NCBI GenBank assembly: GCA_021613535.1
Contig: CP075495.1
Coordinates: 9,300,001 to 9,364,000, forward strand
Direction: 5' to 3'
Length of the DNA stretch: 64,000 bases
Source: Adineta vaga
Taxonomy: Eukaryota; Rotifera
The notes beneath the pieces are model-generated. The model did no database searches, was not told the DNA's origin, and was given only the letters and a program-made list of their open reading frames with translations. The number at the start of each line of letters is the position of its first letter. Within the stretch, counting starts at the first letter, position 1. The translations under genes were made by a program, and so were the position numbers. Shown here piece after piece: positions 36,526 through 47,200 of the stretch.

Positions 36526-38324
36526 CTTTTAGTATACAGTTCGTTTCTATCTGTAAGAATTATATGTTTAGTATTTGGTTACATGTGTGACATAGAGAAA
36601 GCAAAAAGAAGCAGAAGAAGGAGACGAAGAAGAGAAAAAAAGCTACAAACAACTATTGCCGTAAGTAATAGATGGTCCGGTACTCTATGACGATGTCGAG
36701 CCGACAAGAGAAAGAGAGAGAGAGAAGGGGAGAAAGATTCTCACAAGGGAAATCGATTTTTTTTCGCATACGGTGATGTTTCATAGTAATATTCTTTACC
36801 GCAAAGTAAAGATACAATAAAAAAGAGGATTAGGTCATGTGAAGAATAAACCAAAGAATATTAAGAGTAGACAGATCACTAAAACTACTTTTATTCTACA
36901 TGTATGTGTATATCCAATATCAGTCAAGGCGAGGTCAGAGTAGCAGCAACAGCAGCAGCAAGTAATGGGAATAAATAGTGAAAGAAAAGAACGAACACAC
37001 AAGCATTTATTCACCATCCAATAAAGGGAACGTAGAGCTCAGATAATCTCTGACGATGTTCATAGTATTGAGTGGAAGAAGAACAGACGAAAAAGAAGAA
37101 AAAAAAAGATGATCCTATTGATCAACGAGTCTAACAGGAAGACAGAAGAGAGGAAAGCAATAATATAATATATTCATCAGTGATTATGACTCTTTTTCTC
37201 TCATTGCTAATCAATCAATCAACATGAGACAGAATAGAAGCAAACAAGTTAATAATATGGAAAACAGAGACGTCTGTATGATAAGCATGTCTCAACTAGA
37301 TATATAATGATGAACCATTAATGGAGATTATTTTGTTTTGCCTCTTGAAAACGAAGGAGAAAAATTGTTTTTCTTTTTTCATACTAAAGTTGTTTATATT
37401 GTTTTACTGGAACAAATGAAAACAAAAAAGAAAAGAAAAGGAAAGGAAAGGAAAAGGAAAGAAATGAACGTTTCTGAATATTTTCCAACGAGAAATAATG
37501 TAGTTAAGATCCTTGAAAACGATTTATAGAAATGTGGATTATCTGAAACGAACTTTTTTAGAAAATCAATTAGAAAATCATTAAGGAAAATAACGGAATA
37601 TCTGTCAAAAGAGAACGGTTCATCCTCGAGAGAAATAAAAAAAATTCGATCGATAGATATAAAATGTAAAGAACAAGAAAATTTAATACTGGTTAAAAGC
37701 CGCAGAATTTTGGGGCAATAGTGGCCATTACTACTTTGTAGATGGCACACTATAACCAATAAAAAATTATTTTTCATCCCTAAAGTTATCAAGTTGAGAA
37801 ATTTATTGTTTCTTAACATTCGAACTTTAATGAATGAAATACGGGTAAGAAAAATGTCTCACTACTAACGTATGATAATTCGAAATGATATAGATGGCGC
37901 TGATTATTGAACTTCATAGAGAATGTTCAGTTATTTCCGAGAAGTATTTGCAATAACAGTTTACAATCAATGAAATATGCAGATACTTATAAGTACTAAG
38001 TCTGAAATATCCATCGAAGTCTTCGCCAGCAACTATATCTTACAAACATCTCAGCTGAATGTTGTTCATTATGAATACTGATCTTTTCTTTTCTTTCAAT
38101 CGAAAACGAACATATATCAGCAAACTAACTACTAGTCTTATCTACGTTCATTTGATTATTATATTGTTGTAGTTCGAGAGTGATATATGACCATGTTGTA
38201 ACAGCTGTTTTAAGTGAGAATCAATCAATTCTTTCGACCTCATTGCTCATTATATTTCTTTTCAGCCCAGCTGTTGATTGTATTCAACTTGTCTAGTCGT
38301 ATTGTAATTTTAAACAATTTTATA
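36526..38324. other. Intergenic, 1.8 kb
   Basis: Upstream region of the SET/MYND gene. Begins with that gene's 5' UTR (a ttcttacag splice acceptor about 40 bp before the ATG). GA-rich low complexity lies at 36710-36740 and AAGG-type repeats at 37425-37460. No frame with coding character on either strand. Confidence 0.4.
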
Positions 38325-38435
38325 ATGAATTCAAGTAAAATAGTATATCTTTGTGTCCTCGCTGCTTGGATTTTATTTTTCTTTCAAATCAGTTTATTTG
38401 AGCAAACAAAAAGACAAAAAAGATCACGGAAATAA
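38325..38435 (+). CDS. Possible 36-residue single-pass membrane micropeptide
   Basis: An ATG-started frame of 36 codons: a short polar start (MNSSK), one strongly hydrophobic segment (IVYLCVLAAWILFFFQISLF) and a lysine/arginine-rich tail (TKRQKRSRK), i.e. the layout of small regulatory membrane peptides. It ends 11 bp before the stop codon of the convergent kelch gene, so its 3' UTR would overlap that gene. An AATAAA overlaps its stop region. There is no homology support that I can recall; a chance frame is quite possible at this length. Confidence 0.3.
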   Translation: MNSSKIVYLCVLAAWILFFFQISLFEQTKRQKRSRK

Positions 38436-38446
38436 AGAAATTTTGT

Positions 38447-40341
38447 TCAATGGATACGCTCGATAAATCGTGGTGGTATATTAAGTTCTGTCATGAGTTT
38501 AGGTTGTCTTATAAGACAAGTTCGATCCGGGAGAGAATTTAAAAAATAATTCCATGCTAATTCACTTAAATTAAGTACTCGAGTATTCATCGTATATAAT
38601 GTCGTAATACGTATATCATTACGACTTATATTTGCATCAGCTGATCTTGGTTCTACTACAACACCACCATGTATCCAAATTTCACCGCGCTAAATAACAT
38701 CATAAACAAATAAGTCGAAAGTAAGTTACTATGTCTTACTTCATTTATAGCGGCAGCATGGAAATAGGTTGGTCTCGGCATTTTTAATGAAGGTAACAGT
38801 GACCATTCTAATTTCTCAAAACTGAATATCCATATACGATCATTAACGACAATATGACGATTGGTAAAACGATTGAAATGTGCACCACCAAACATAATCA
38901 CCTGATTGTTATGAAAAGGAAATATTGAATGAAATTTTCTTGCAGTTGGAAAATCTATTCGTTAGAAAATGAAAATTATCATAGGTAATAAATTTTTCAT
39001 GAAAGAGAACTAACTATAAATTGGATCAGGATTGGTATGAACATATGACCAAGTTTGAGTAGTAAGATCAAATACAGGTAACTAAAACAATACAAGATTT
39101 GACATTCGATTTTTGCTAAATAGTATTGATAAACTTACATGTTTAAGTGAAAACGAGATGCCTGAGACTCCTCCACCACCAAATAAAAAGATTTTATTTT
39201 CATGTAAATATGCTTCTTGTCGATATCTGTGAAATAGAGTAATTGTCAGCATGTCTCTCATTTATAGTCAATTTATTGAATTACCTTCCAGTTTCACTTG
39301 AATCCTCAATTTCATCAAATGTATTTCCTATTTGTTGACATTTCAATGTTGGTAAATGAATATCATATATATCAGAATTATAAAGCATACTATTTGTACC
39401 ACATAAAATGTATAAATGATCATCATTCAATATCATACTCTATGAAAAACAAGATTCATGAAAAGATTAGTTTACAATGAAATTTCATTTTACCGCTCCA
39501 TAGACTTGTTGTGGTTGTTGATCATGTGTGTGGTATCTTTTCCAATGACGTCGTTTCAAATCAAGTACATATAAGTCATTGGAAAGATGATGACCAAAAG
39601 GTAAACCTGTGCCACCGAATACAAGAAGGAAGTTTCGAAACAAACACACTAGAATAGAAATGAATCGATCGAGATCAAGTAAGACAAAAAATATAATCGA
39701 CGCACTTGAATGCGAAGCAAGTGTTAAAACTGGTCCATCACCTGTCGTCTCCTCAAGTGTCCATTGACGAAGGGCAAAATTATAACGCCAAAGCTACAAA
39801 CAATACAAAAAATGTTCTTTATGTATTGGAAACTCTTCTATCATACTTCTTGAAACATGCGTTCTTCTTCATTATCACTAGTTGAATAATAACCACCCCA
39901 GATCCATAAATCCGATTCAGTAGCGATAGCACGGTGACCTGAACGTGGATGTGGTTTCTCTGAAGAATCTATTGGTACATTTTCACTAAATTGCATCAAA
40001 TTAGTTGCCTGCACTGGATGATTTGTTGAACAGAGATTAAATTTTGATTGTACGATATTAATAAAATGATCCATTGCTGATGCTGTCGACGGTTGTCGAG
40101 TAGATTTTTGGTTCGTTGTAGGATCGTTCGTCATGACAAATGAACATATCCAACGAATAACAACATTATTATTTATATCGATATCAAACAAAACAAAGTC
40201 TTTAAAATAATTATGGAACTACAAATAAAAAGATGTTAAAATGAAATAAAAATTTGTTTTTTTCTTTTTTTACTAAAATCTTACATAGCGAACGCGAAGT
40301 GTCAGCCATGTAAAGATCATCAACGTTGTCAATTCAAGCAT
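38447..40341 (-). CDS. KLHDC10: Kelch-repeat protein, KLHDC10 type
   Basis: Nine exons, complement of 38447-38689, 38740-38954, 39015-39081, 39139-39226, 39285-39439, 39494-39648, 39706-39793, 39847-40218 and 40285-40341; about 480 residues with all phases consistent. Kelch blades are seen in order: RSGHRAIATESDLWIWGGY, NFLLVFGGTGLPFG, LYILCGTNSMLYNSDIY, KIFLFGGGGVSG, QVIMFGGAHFNRF and EIWIHGGVVV, each with the G-G pair. The C-terminus (LSELAWNYFLNSLPDRTCL to IPPRFIERIH) matches the distinctive KLHDC10 end, which contains the BC-box-like region that docks Elongin B/C for CUL2. Known role of the family: substrate receptor of a CUL2 E3 ligase, including C-end degron recognition (Pro-Gly ends), and oxidative-stress ASK1 signalling. 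The N-terminal ~65 residues are not like the vertebrate protein. Converges with the micropeptide frame. Confidence 0.88.
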
Positions 40342-41280
40342 TGTTGATGTTTTAATTTCCACATACTTTAAAAAGTAAAAGATTAGTAGCAATAAACAAA
40401 CACTTGAGGGAAAATTCGAAGAAAATAAATTAAGAGAGAACAATGATATGTTGTGTTTTCGTTGAACTAAAAGAGAAAAATAAAGATAATACAGGCGCTC
40501 TATTCAGATGAATTTCATATCCTGATTTGGTTTATAATTATTAACAACAGTAGCTAGACTCAACGATGATATTTTGTTTAAGCATTTCAAATCATTCATA
40601 GAACATACCTGTCTCGATATGTGAATAGAATAAAATTGTATTCAAATAAAAACTTCACAAAATCAATATCTGAAATAATAAAGTGATACAGCATATGTTT
40701 GTTTTTGTCAATTACTCAAATAGTAACATTTCTAGAAATCTATTAATTTGTCTGACACAAAGATGCATAGGACAACTTTATAGAAGAGATTAATCGTAAT
40801 CTTCTACTAAATGTTAGAAGAAGCATTCAAGTAGATTAAATAAATCTGTTAAGAAAAACATTGACATTCTCTGTATTCACAGAAATTGATGGTTGTCTTC
40901 TCAGGTAAATGGAAAGAATAATAATGATTATTCTTCTTAGGCCTCGACTGTCAGACACACTAAGAAAAATAAAACAGATTTATTTTCGTTTTAATTTGAC
41001 CCGGTACAGACTATGCGCTTAAATCGCCAATAAGAAAGCAGAATATACACTATGATAAATAATGAATCAACGATACGTGTCGCTAACATACGCCTATCTT
41101 CTATATAAAATTTTACTTCATACATTTATATAGTGTAGAATCGAACTTTTGCAATAGGTTTCCTTCAGATTGATGAACGCGAGGGATTATAAAATGTCAA
41201 CAGGTATAACATAAATCATTTATTATTACGCACTGACGTAAATAATCTAATTCCATTAACATTACACAAAAAAAAAATGT
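40342..41280. other. Intergenic, kelch gene upstream region
   Basis: AT-rich, no coding frame. It includes a T-rich acceptor-like stretch near the kelch start and otherwise featureless sequence up to the transposase relic. Confidence 0.35.
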
Positions 41281-41541
41281 TTACAAAGGATTTTGTTCAA
41301 AGAAAATCGTAAGTGCTTCACGTATGCCAACTGCACCTGTTGCTTGAGTATTACAAGGTGGTTTCTTGTATATTGTTTGTAAAATATCCCACTCACCTTC
41401 CAGATGATTATTGCTAATAATACAGAGATTATGTAAAATTGTCGTTGCTTTGATGAGGGTGCATACATGATCTATACTATACTCCAACTTCTTATGTAAA
41501 CATCTAAAACGGTTCTTCATCGAACTAAAAGGTCTTTCAAC
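41281..41541 (-). pseudogene. PIF/Harbinger-type DDE transposase C-terminal relic
   Basis: An 86-codon stretch resembling the end of Harbinger-type transposases/HARBI1: VERPFSSMKNRFRCLHKKLEY, then VCTLIKATTILHNLCI, the ERAFGxLKxRFRCL...ACxxLHNIC signature. The ORF is closed upstream by two adjacent TGA codons and lacks the catalytic DDE core, so only the tail remains. I could not find terminal inverted repeats or the second Harbinger protein around it. Codons still look coding-like, so decay may be recent. The piece could also be a domesticated fragment, but nothing in the context supports that. Confidence 0.6.
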
Positions 41542-41914
41542 AGAGCATCATCAGTGTAAAGCTAGCACCACGTAACTAAGAATTTTGTGAAAACGAATTC
41601 CCGTCGATAACAAGGAGTCTATTCGATGCAGAATTAAATCCTACGTCGAACAGATTCAATTCTGCTTTAAATTTTCAACCAAACGTGTGTCTTATTTTAG
41701 TTTTAGTTTTATAGTGTGTCTGGGGCCTTACTAAAACGATTCATCTAAAACAAAATAAACAAATTCAGTTTTCATTTCTTTTTTCTTTTAAAGAGATACA
41801 TAAGTAAATAAAACGAAAATCTTATTACAAAAAAAGGATGACTAAAAACTATGATGTTATCGATTTGTGAAATTGTTTCTCATACGAGAGACATGTAAAT
41901 GGATATGACTTCGA

Positions 41915-43926
41915 TTATATCGAAGTCTCATTGTCAGTACTTGATGATACACGACGACGTTTTTGACTAGGTCCATCATCATCTTGGAAAGATTTCGAGC
42001 CATCACCTAGAACACAAAACAATTTCATGCGAAAGTCTTCGTTGTAAAGAATTACGAAAGAAACAAAAATTACCGGATTCTGCTGACTGATTGATAAACG
42101 CAAATTGAGCTTCTTTTTGAAAAACTGAAGTCGACATTGAAGACGATTCCATGATTTTCGACGTAACAGAGAGAGAGCCATTTTCAGTATTTGAAATATG
42201 TGAAAAGGCTGTAGTACGCTGTATTTCACCAGTTCTTATTGATACCCTTTCGGATAGCATGAGACTTATTTGCTACATATAGAAAAGATAACAGTAGCGT
42301 ATAAAAATAAACTTAACAAAAACGATACATACACGTTCTTGTCCATTCATTTTTATCTTAGATTCATTTGGATAAAGTATCATTATATCACAAAATTCAT
42401 TAATGAGATCTAGTATAGAAAAGTTTCATTAGATTTCATTCCCATTCATTCTTTTTACTCTGAATTTGTTCTTTTGTGAATGATTCATCGACAGTTTTAA
42501 ACCAAGGTTGTTTCTTCTTATCCATTATTTCAACTTTATAGTTCTTAGATAAAATAACATATGAAAATAGATTCAATTCTTTACTTATTTCATATTCTTA
42601 CTTTAATTTCCAAGATCAATTGAATACAAAAACATGCAATCAGATTTGCTGAATATTTCAGGCAAAATGGAGTGATTAAAATACTAGAAAATATGAAAAC
42701 TTATCAGAGATGCACAAGTATATGTGGATATATTACCTCTCTGTCGCCAAATAACGAGCATCATTTTGAAATTCTTTTAACTCTATAAATAAACAGTAAA
42801 TACATTATAGAGAATTATTCACTGGGGAAAATATTTAAATGTGTATCGAATACTCTGTGAACTAAACTATGTTTATACACAATACTATATCATGATGTAA
42901 TCATTCAATAGTATAGGATACAGAATACGAAAACGAATTAGTCTATCTTTCGTACTGTCTATATCTATGTTTTTATTGCAGAGCGCAAAAGTTCTTTATG
43001 AACTCTATGTAGATATGTTTTGTCTTATAGTTTTACGCTCGATTCATCGAATTTTTGTGATAGATATTATTTTCAAAAGTAAATGAATCACACATATCAT
43101 ATATTCAGTTCGATGTCAAAGAAACTATTTTTTACTACTTAATCAATTACAATTTTATCATTCTACTATACATACATCTATAAAAGTCTAAAAGACCCTT
43201 TAATTATGAACCGTTCACGACAAAGAAATGCTTCTGACTATTTTAAAATCAAATTTCTTCATCACATACCTTTGAATTTGTTGACCAACTTAGTAATTAT
43301 TGGATGTGGATGATGAACATGTGCAAAACCTAAAAATAGTTATTTATATAACAAGCCACTGTTTTTTTTTCTTTATACCTAATGTTGACAATAAAATATT
43401 TTCATGATCAATGATCGCATTTCGATGAAACTCGAGCACCTAAAAGCCGCAGCAAAAGAAACCAATAATCTTTTTACTCATTTGTTTTATATACTTTTGG
43501 TATATCGAAATAGTTTCGCGATTGTAATACTGTAGATGTACAGTTACAAATATCTTTCAAATAACAAGGGTTATCTTCGATTTTACACGCAAGAAGTATC
43601 GACGCTTGGCATAAACGCTGTAAGCAATCAAATATAAAACGATAAACGATTTGTTTTACAATTTACTATAAGTTCATAGGCTGCTGGCAATTGTACTTTG
43701 AGAAATCGATGCATAAAGGTTGCAGCTGTACAAAAACAGTAATGAGGTCTAAAAATATAGATTTTAAGAATAGGTTTAGTTAGATACGAGAAAATACATA
43801 CAAATCTAATTGCGTACATAAATTGTGAATGAATATAGCTGCATGTTGTCGTGTTGATAATTGTATATTCGATGAGAAAAAGTCCAGATCAGGAAAGTGC
43901 CAATGAAAAGGTTGTTTAGTTAGCAT
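41915..43926 (-). CDS. CCNT: Cyclin T/K-type cyclin (P-TEFb-like regulatory subunit)
   Basis: Eleven small exons, complement of 41915-42006, 42074-42272, 42333-42409, 42459-42543, 42602-42683, 42737-42782, 43270-43329, 43379-43439, 43495-43617, 43667-43748 and 43802-43926; 343 residues. The first cyclin box begins at LSTRQHAAIFIHNLCTQLD and continues through ATFMHRFLKVQ and ASILLACKIEDNPCYLKDI. The second box has HHPHPIITKLVNKFK, ARYLATESILITPFCLKYS and IACFCIQLILEIK. The HPHP/YLATES/LITPFCLKY strings are the cyclin T/K signature, and WFKTVDESFTKEQIQ matches the WWEYVDxxVT helix of cyclin T. The Ser-rich tail ends with a basic patch (QKRRR), shorter than vertebrate cyclin T1. Family role: with CDK9 (or CDK12/13 for cyclin K), phosphorylates the RNA polymerase II C-terminal domain for elongation. 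T versus K cannot be settled by eye. Confidence 0.85.
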
Positions 43927-44223
43927 GTTTAATGTATGAGAAAAGATTTCAAATGAAATTAAACTAAGAGAAGACTGGGAATACGTACTGACTCATCAAA
44001 TATATGAATGTTATGATTTTAGACATTGATAGTAGCGAAAACGTTCTGAGAGGATAAAAGAATTTATAATGGCGTGAGAAAAAACTATTCGATGATTCGT
44101 TGGAAAGTGAACCAGTAGAAATTTTTTTTAAGAATGCAAAAGACAAGAAGCCCTGTTGATCGATATTTTTTTTTCACAGAAGAAAATAAACAAAATTGAT
44201 TATCGAAGAATAACGTCTATCTG
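43927..44223. promoter_or_regulatory. Shared bidirectional promoter region, cyclin T/K and UTX-like genes
   Basis: The two start codons face away from each other with 297 bp between, the only regulatory space for both. It contains the two 5' UTRs and AT-rich sequence. No TATA box at a convincing distance on either side. Co-regulation is an inference from the arrangement. Confidence 0.6.
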
Positions 44224-47200
44224 ATGAGTGAACAAACATCGATATCAATACAAATGAATGATGAAGAAATTGAAATTTTAGAAAATGATTATGATAGGTA
44301 AGAAGTTTATTTTATTGTTACGTTTGTTCTTTGTTTTTTTTTGTTAAATAATCTTTTAAATGAATTATATACTTATCTATTTAATGATAAGTTGATCAGA
44401 TTTTCTTCAAAAGAAGTGTTTCTTCAATTGAATTCTGTTACTACTAGTATAGTCTATTTGTCAACATGCTTTTAATGTTCATAGACAAAAGATTATTGGA
44501 GAAGAAAGAACAAATTCGTATTACAGTTCTTTTTCAGACAAATTTGATTGATAAGAGCATGTTGTATCATATAGATTTAGGAATAAATTAGAACATTCAG
44601 ATTCAGTCATTTTTAACCGGTACATGAGAGGACATTGTATGTGTTTCTAAATAAAATGCTAGATAATCTAATAAAAAGCAATTCAAAGAAAGCATTAACA
44701 ATGTTCTCTAAACTGATAATTCTTATTTTGTATATCAAAACTTCGTTGATTAAGAGAAAAATATTTTAAATTTAGTGTTTTTCGTGTCACTATTTATATA
44801 TTCGATATATGATGAATTATAGATAAATTTGTGTTTTCTCTTAGAATTTTTAAATAATCTTGATATTTAATATCAATGAGATTAGATAGGAAAGATGTTT
44901 TGTTTGTTACCTATATTTAATAAACGAGAAAAACACCTAGTACAAGCAAGAATTTAGATTATTGTAACAACTAATAATTTAAATGTGTATAAGGTAATGA
45001 TTGAAAACTATCAGTAAAATTTATAACATTTTATAACAAAAAACATAGTTTACTGTCTGTTCGTATCTTACAATGATTTTATGGTATTCATAGTTTTCGT
45101 AAGCGTACTCTTAATTTTATTATCCTAGAACTCATAAAACAAATACTTGTATAACTATTTATTTTATTTCATACTAATTTCATTGATAAAAATATGATCT
45201 GTCTAAATATTTTTCCATTTTACTGAAAAAACTTATATTCATCGATTTAAGCATTTAACTTACCATTCGATCTTACATATCGATTGAATCAACAGTTATT
45301 TGATTGTATAATTGAGCGTGAATCGACAGTACATATAAATATACCATGTGCAATAGACATGTACATCGAATACATATATATATATATTTATGCGATTGTC
45401 GATAGTGGTGAGTGAGTGATAGCTACATTTTTCTACTCTGTATGTTTCTTTCTTTTCTCTTTTTACTCGTTCGTTCTCAATACTAATATTGCTCTTGTGT
45501 ATTAACGTCTTTGGCTTGACACACTATATGCATGTGTAAGATGCACACATGAAACGCACGACATAAGTGTAGTAGATAGTATAGTAGTGAAATCAAAAGA
45601 CTCGTCTTTTCCTCTGTTCTTCTTCTTCTTCCTCTTCTGCACGCATAAATACATGTCTGTTCTATAGAACAAACTGCGATTTATCTTGCATAATAATATA
45701 GAAAAGAATCTAACGAGAGAACGAAGAAGAAATAATGAACGGAACTTATTTTTCTCTACATTGATGGGAAAGAAAAATATAGAGATAAATTAAGTGTAAA
45801 ACTGAACAATCATATAATAAAAATAGCAAGCAAATCTTCTTCAAATTTCTATATGATAGAAAGATAGATTGACAGTCAAATAACATTCATGATTATGTTG
45901 ACTGAGAATATGTTTGTATTAAATCTTTTCTTCATGTTGAATAAATTTTGTTTCTATGGTTTTTGTTTTAGTCTACTGTATGGACTTATTCATTTGGATA
46001 AACAAGAAGAAATACAACGACGTCAATTTTTACAGATGGTAAATAAAATTTCGAATACTATTGAAATTAATGTTATTCATTTAGGCTATTCAATTTTATG
46101 AAGAAAAAATACGCAATACAAAAGACTCATTAGAAATAGCTCAGTATTATATTCACATTGGTCATTGGCATCTGTTGTTAGAAGATTTTTCAAAAGGTAT
46201 TTCATTTGAATTGAACGATTATTTCGTGAAATTTTTTCAAATTGAAATAGATATTAGTTGACTTATCTAGAGATCTGTTCACGAAAAGATTAGTTTGTCA
46301 AAGTTCTCTGATGTAATAATTAGTCAGTACACTATATTATTCTTTCTATTCGGATAAAACAATTTTTTCAAGAGGATGTGTTCTACATTTAATGATTTCA
46401 ATGACTTCCGTAGTAAAGCACTCGAGAGAATAACTTCCTTGTATGCGATGTATGTGCACAAAATATTTTAAAAAAACTTGCTTGATAGAATCTAGAGGTA
46501 GAACAAAACTCATGTTATCCTGCTACAAGATTTGCTGTAAATAATACAATCACATAATTAGATGAGAAAAAGACGACCTTTTAGCAAGAGATAAATTGTA
46601 GCAGTCTTATAGAATATTCAGTGCATATTTGAATCAACTAATGAAATCAAATTGCATTGCATTGCATTATTTTCTATTCTAGCTCTTTCTGCTTATCAAA
46701 CAGCTTACGCATTGGAAACAAAATTGAATCAAGTAAATTATAATAAATTATGTTTTAATATTATCAATCTTTTTTTCATTTAGAATCCAGAATTTTTATT
46801 TGGTCTTGGTATTGTTTATCATCATTATGGTCTTGATAATCCGTACGTTTTTTGCATTTCCTATCTTTATACGAACAATTTTCATACTTTCTTCTAGTGC
46901 AATTCGTGCTTATCAACAAGTTCTTTATCTTGATAGTCAATTTGTTCGTCGAAGTGATGTACACCTTCGTCTTGGTTTGATTTATAAACAATTAGGTGAT
47001 TATTCAACAAGTTTAAAACATTTTCAACGTGCATTAGGTGATTCAACTAGTACATGTTCATTAACACGTCCGGAATTATCCTATCTAATTGGTTTTGTAT
47101 ATGAACAACAAGGACATTTAACTGAAGCTGAAAATCTTTATGAAAAATTACTTCAGCAGCATGATACTTTACCAACGAAATTAAAAGGAAAAATTTTACG

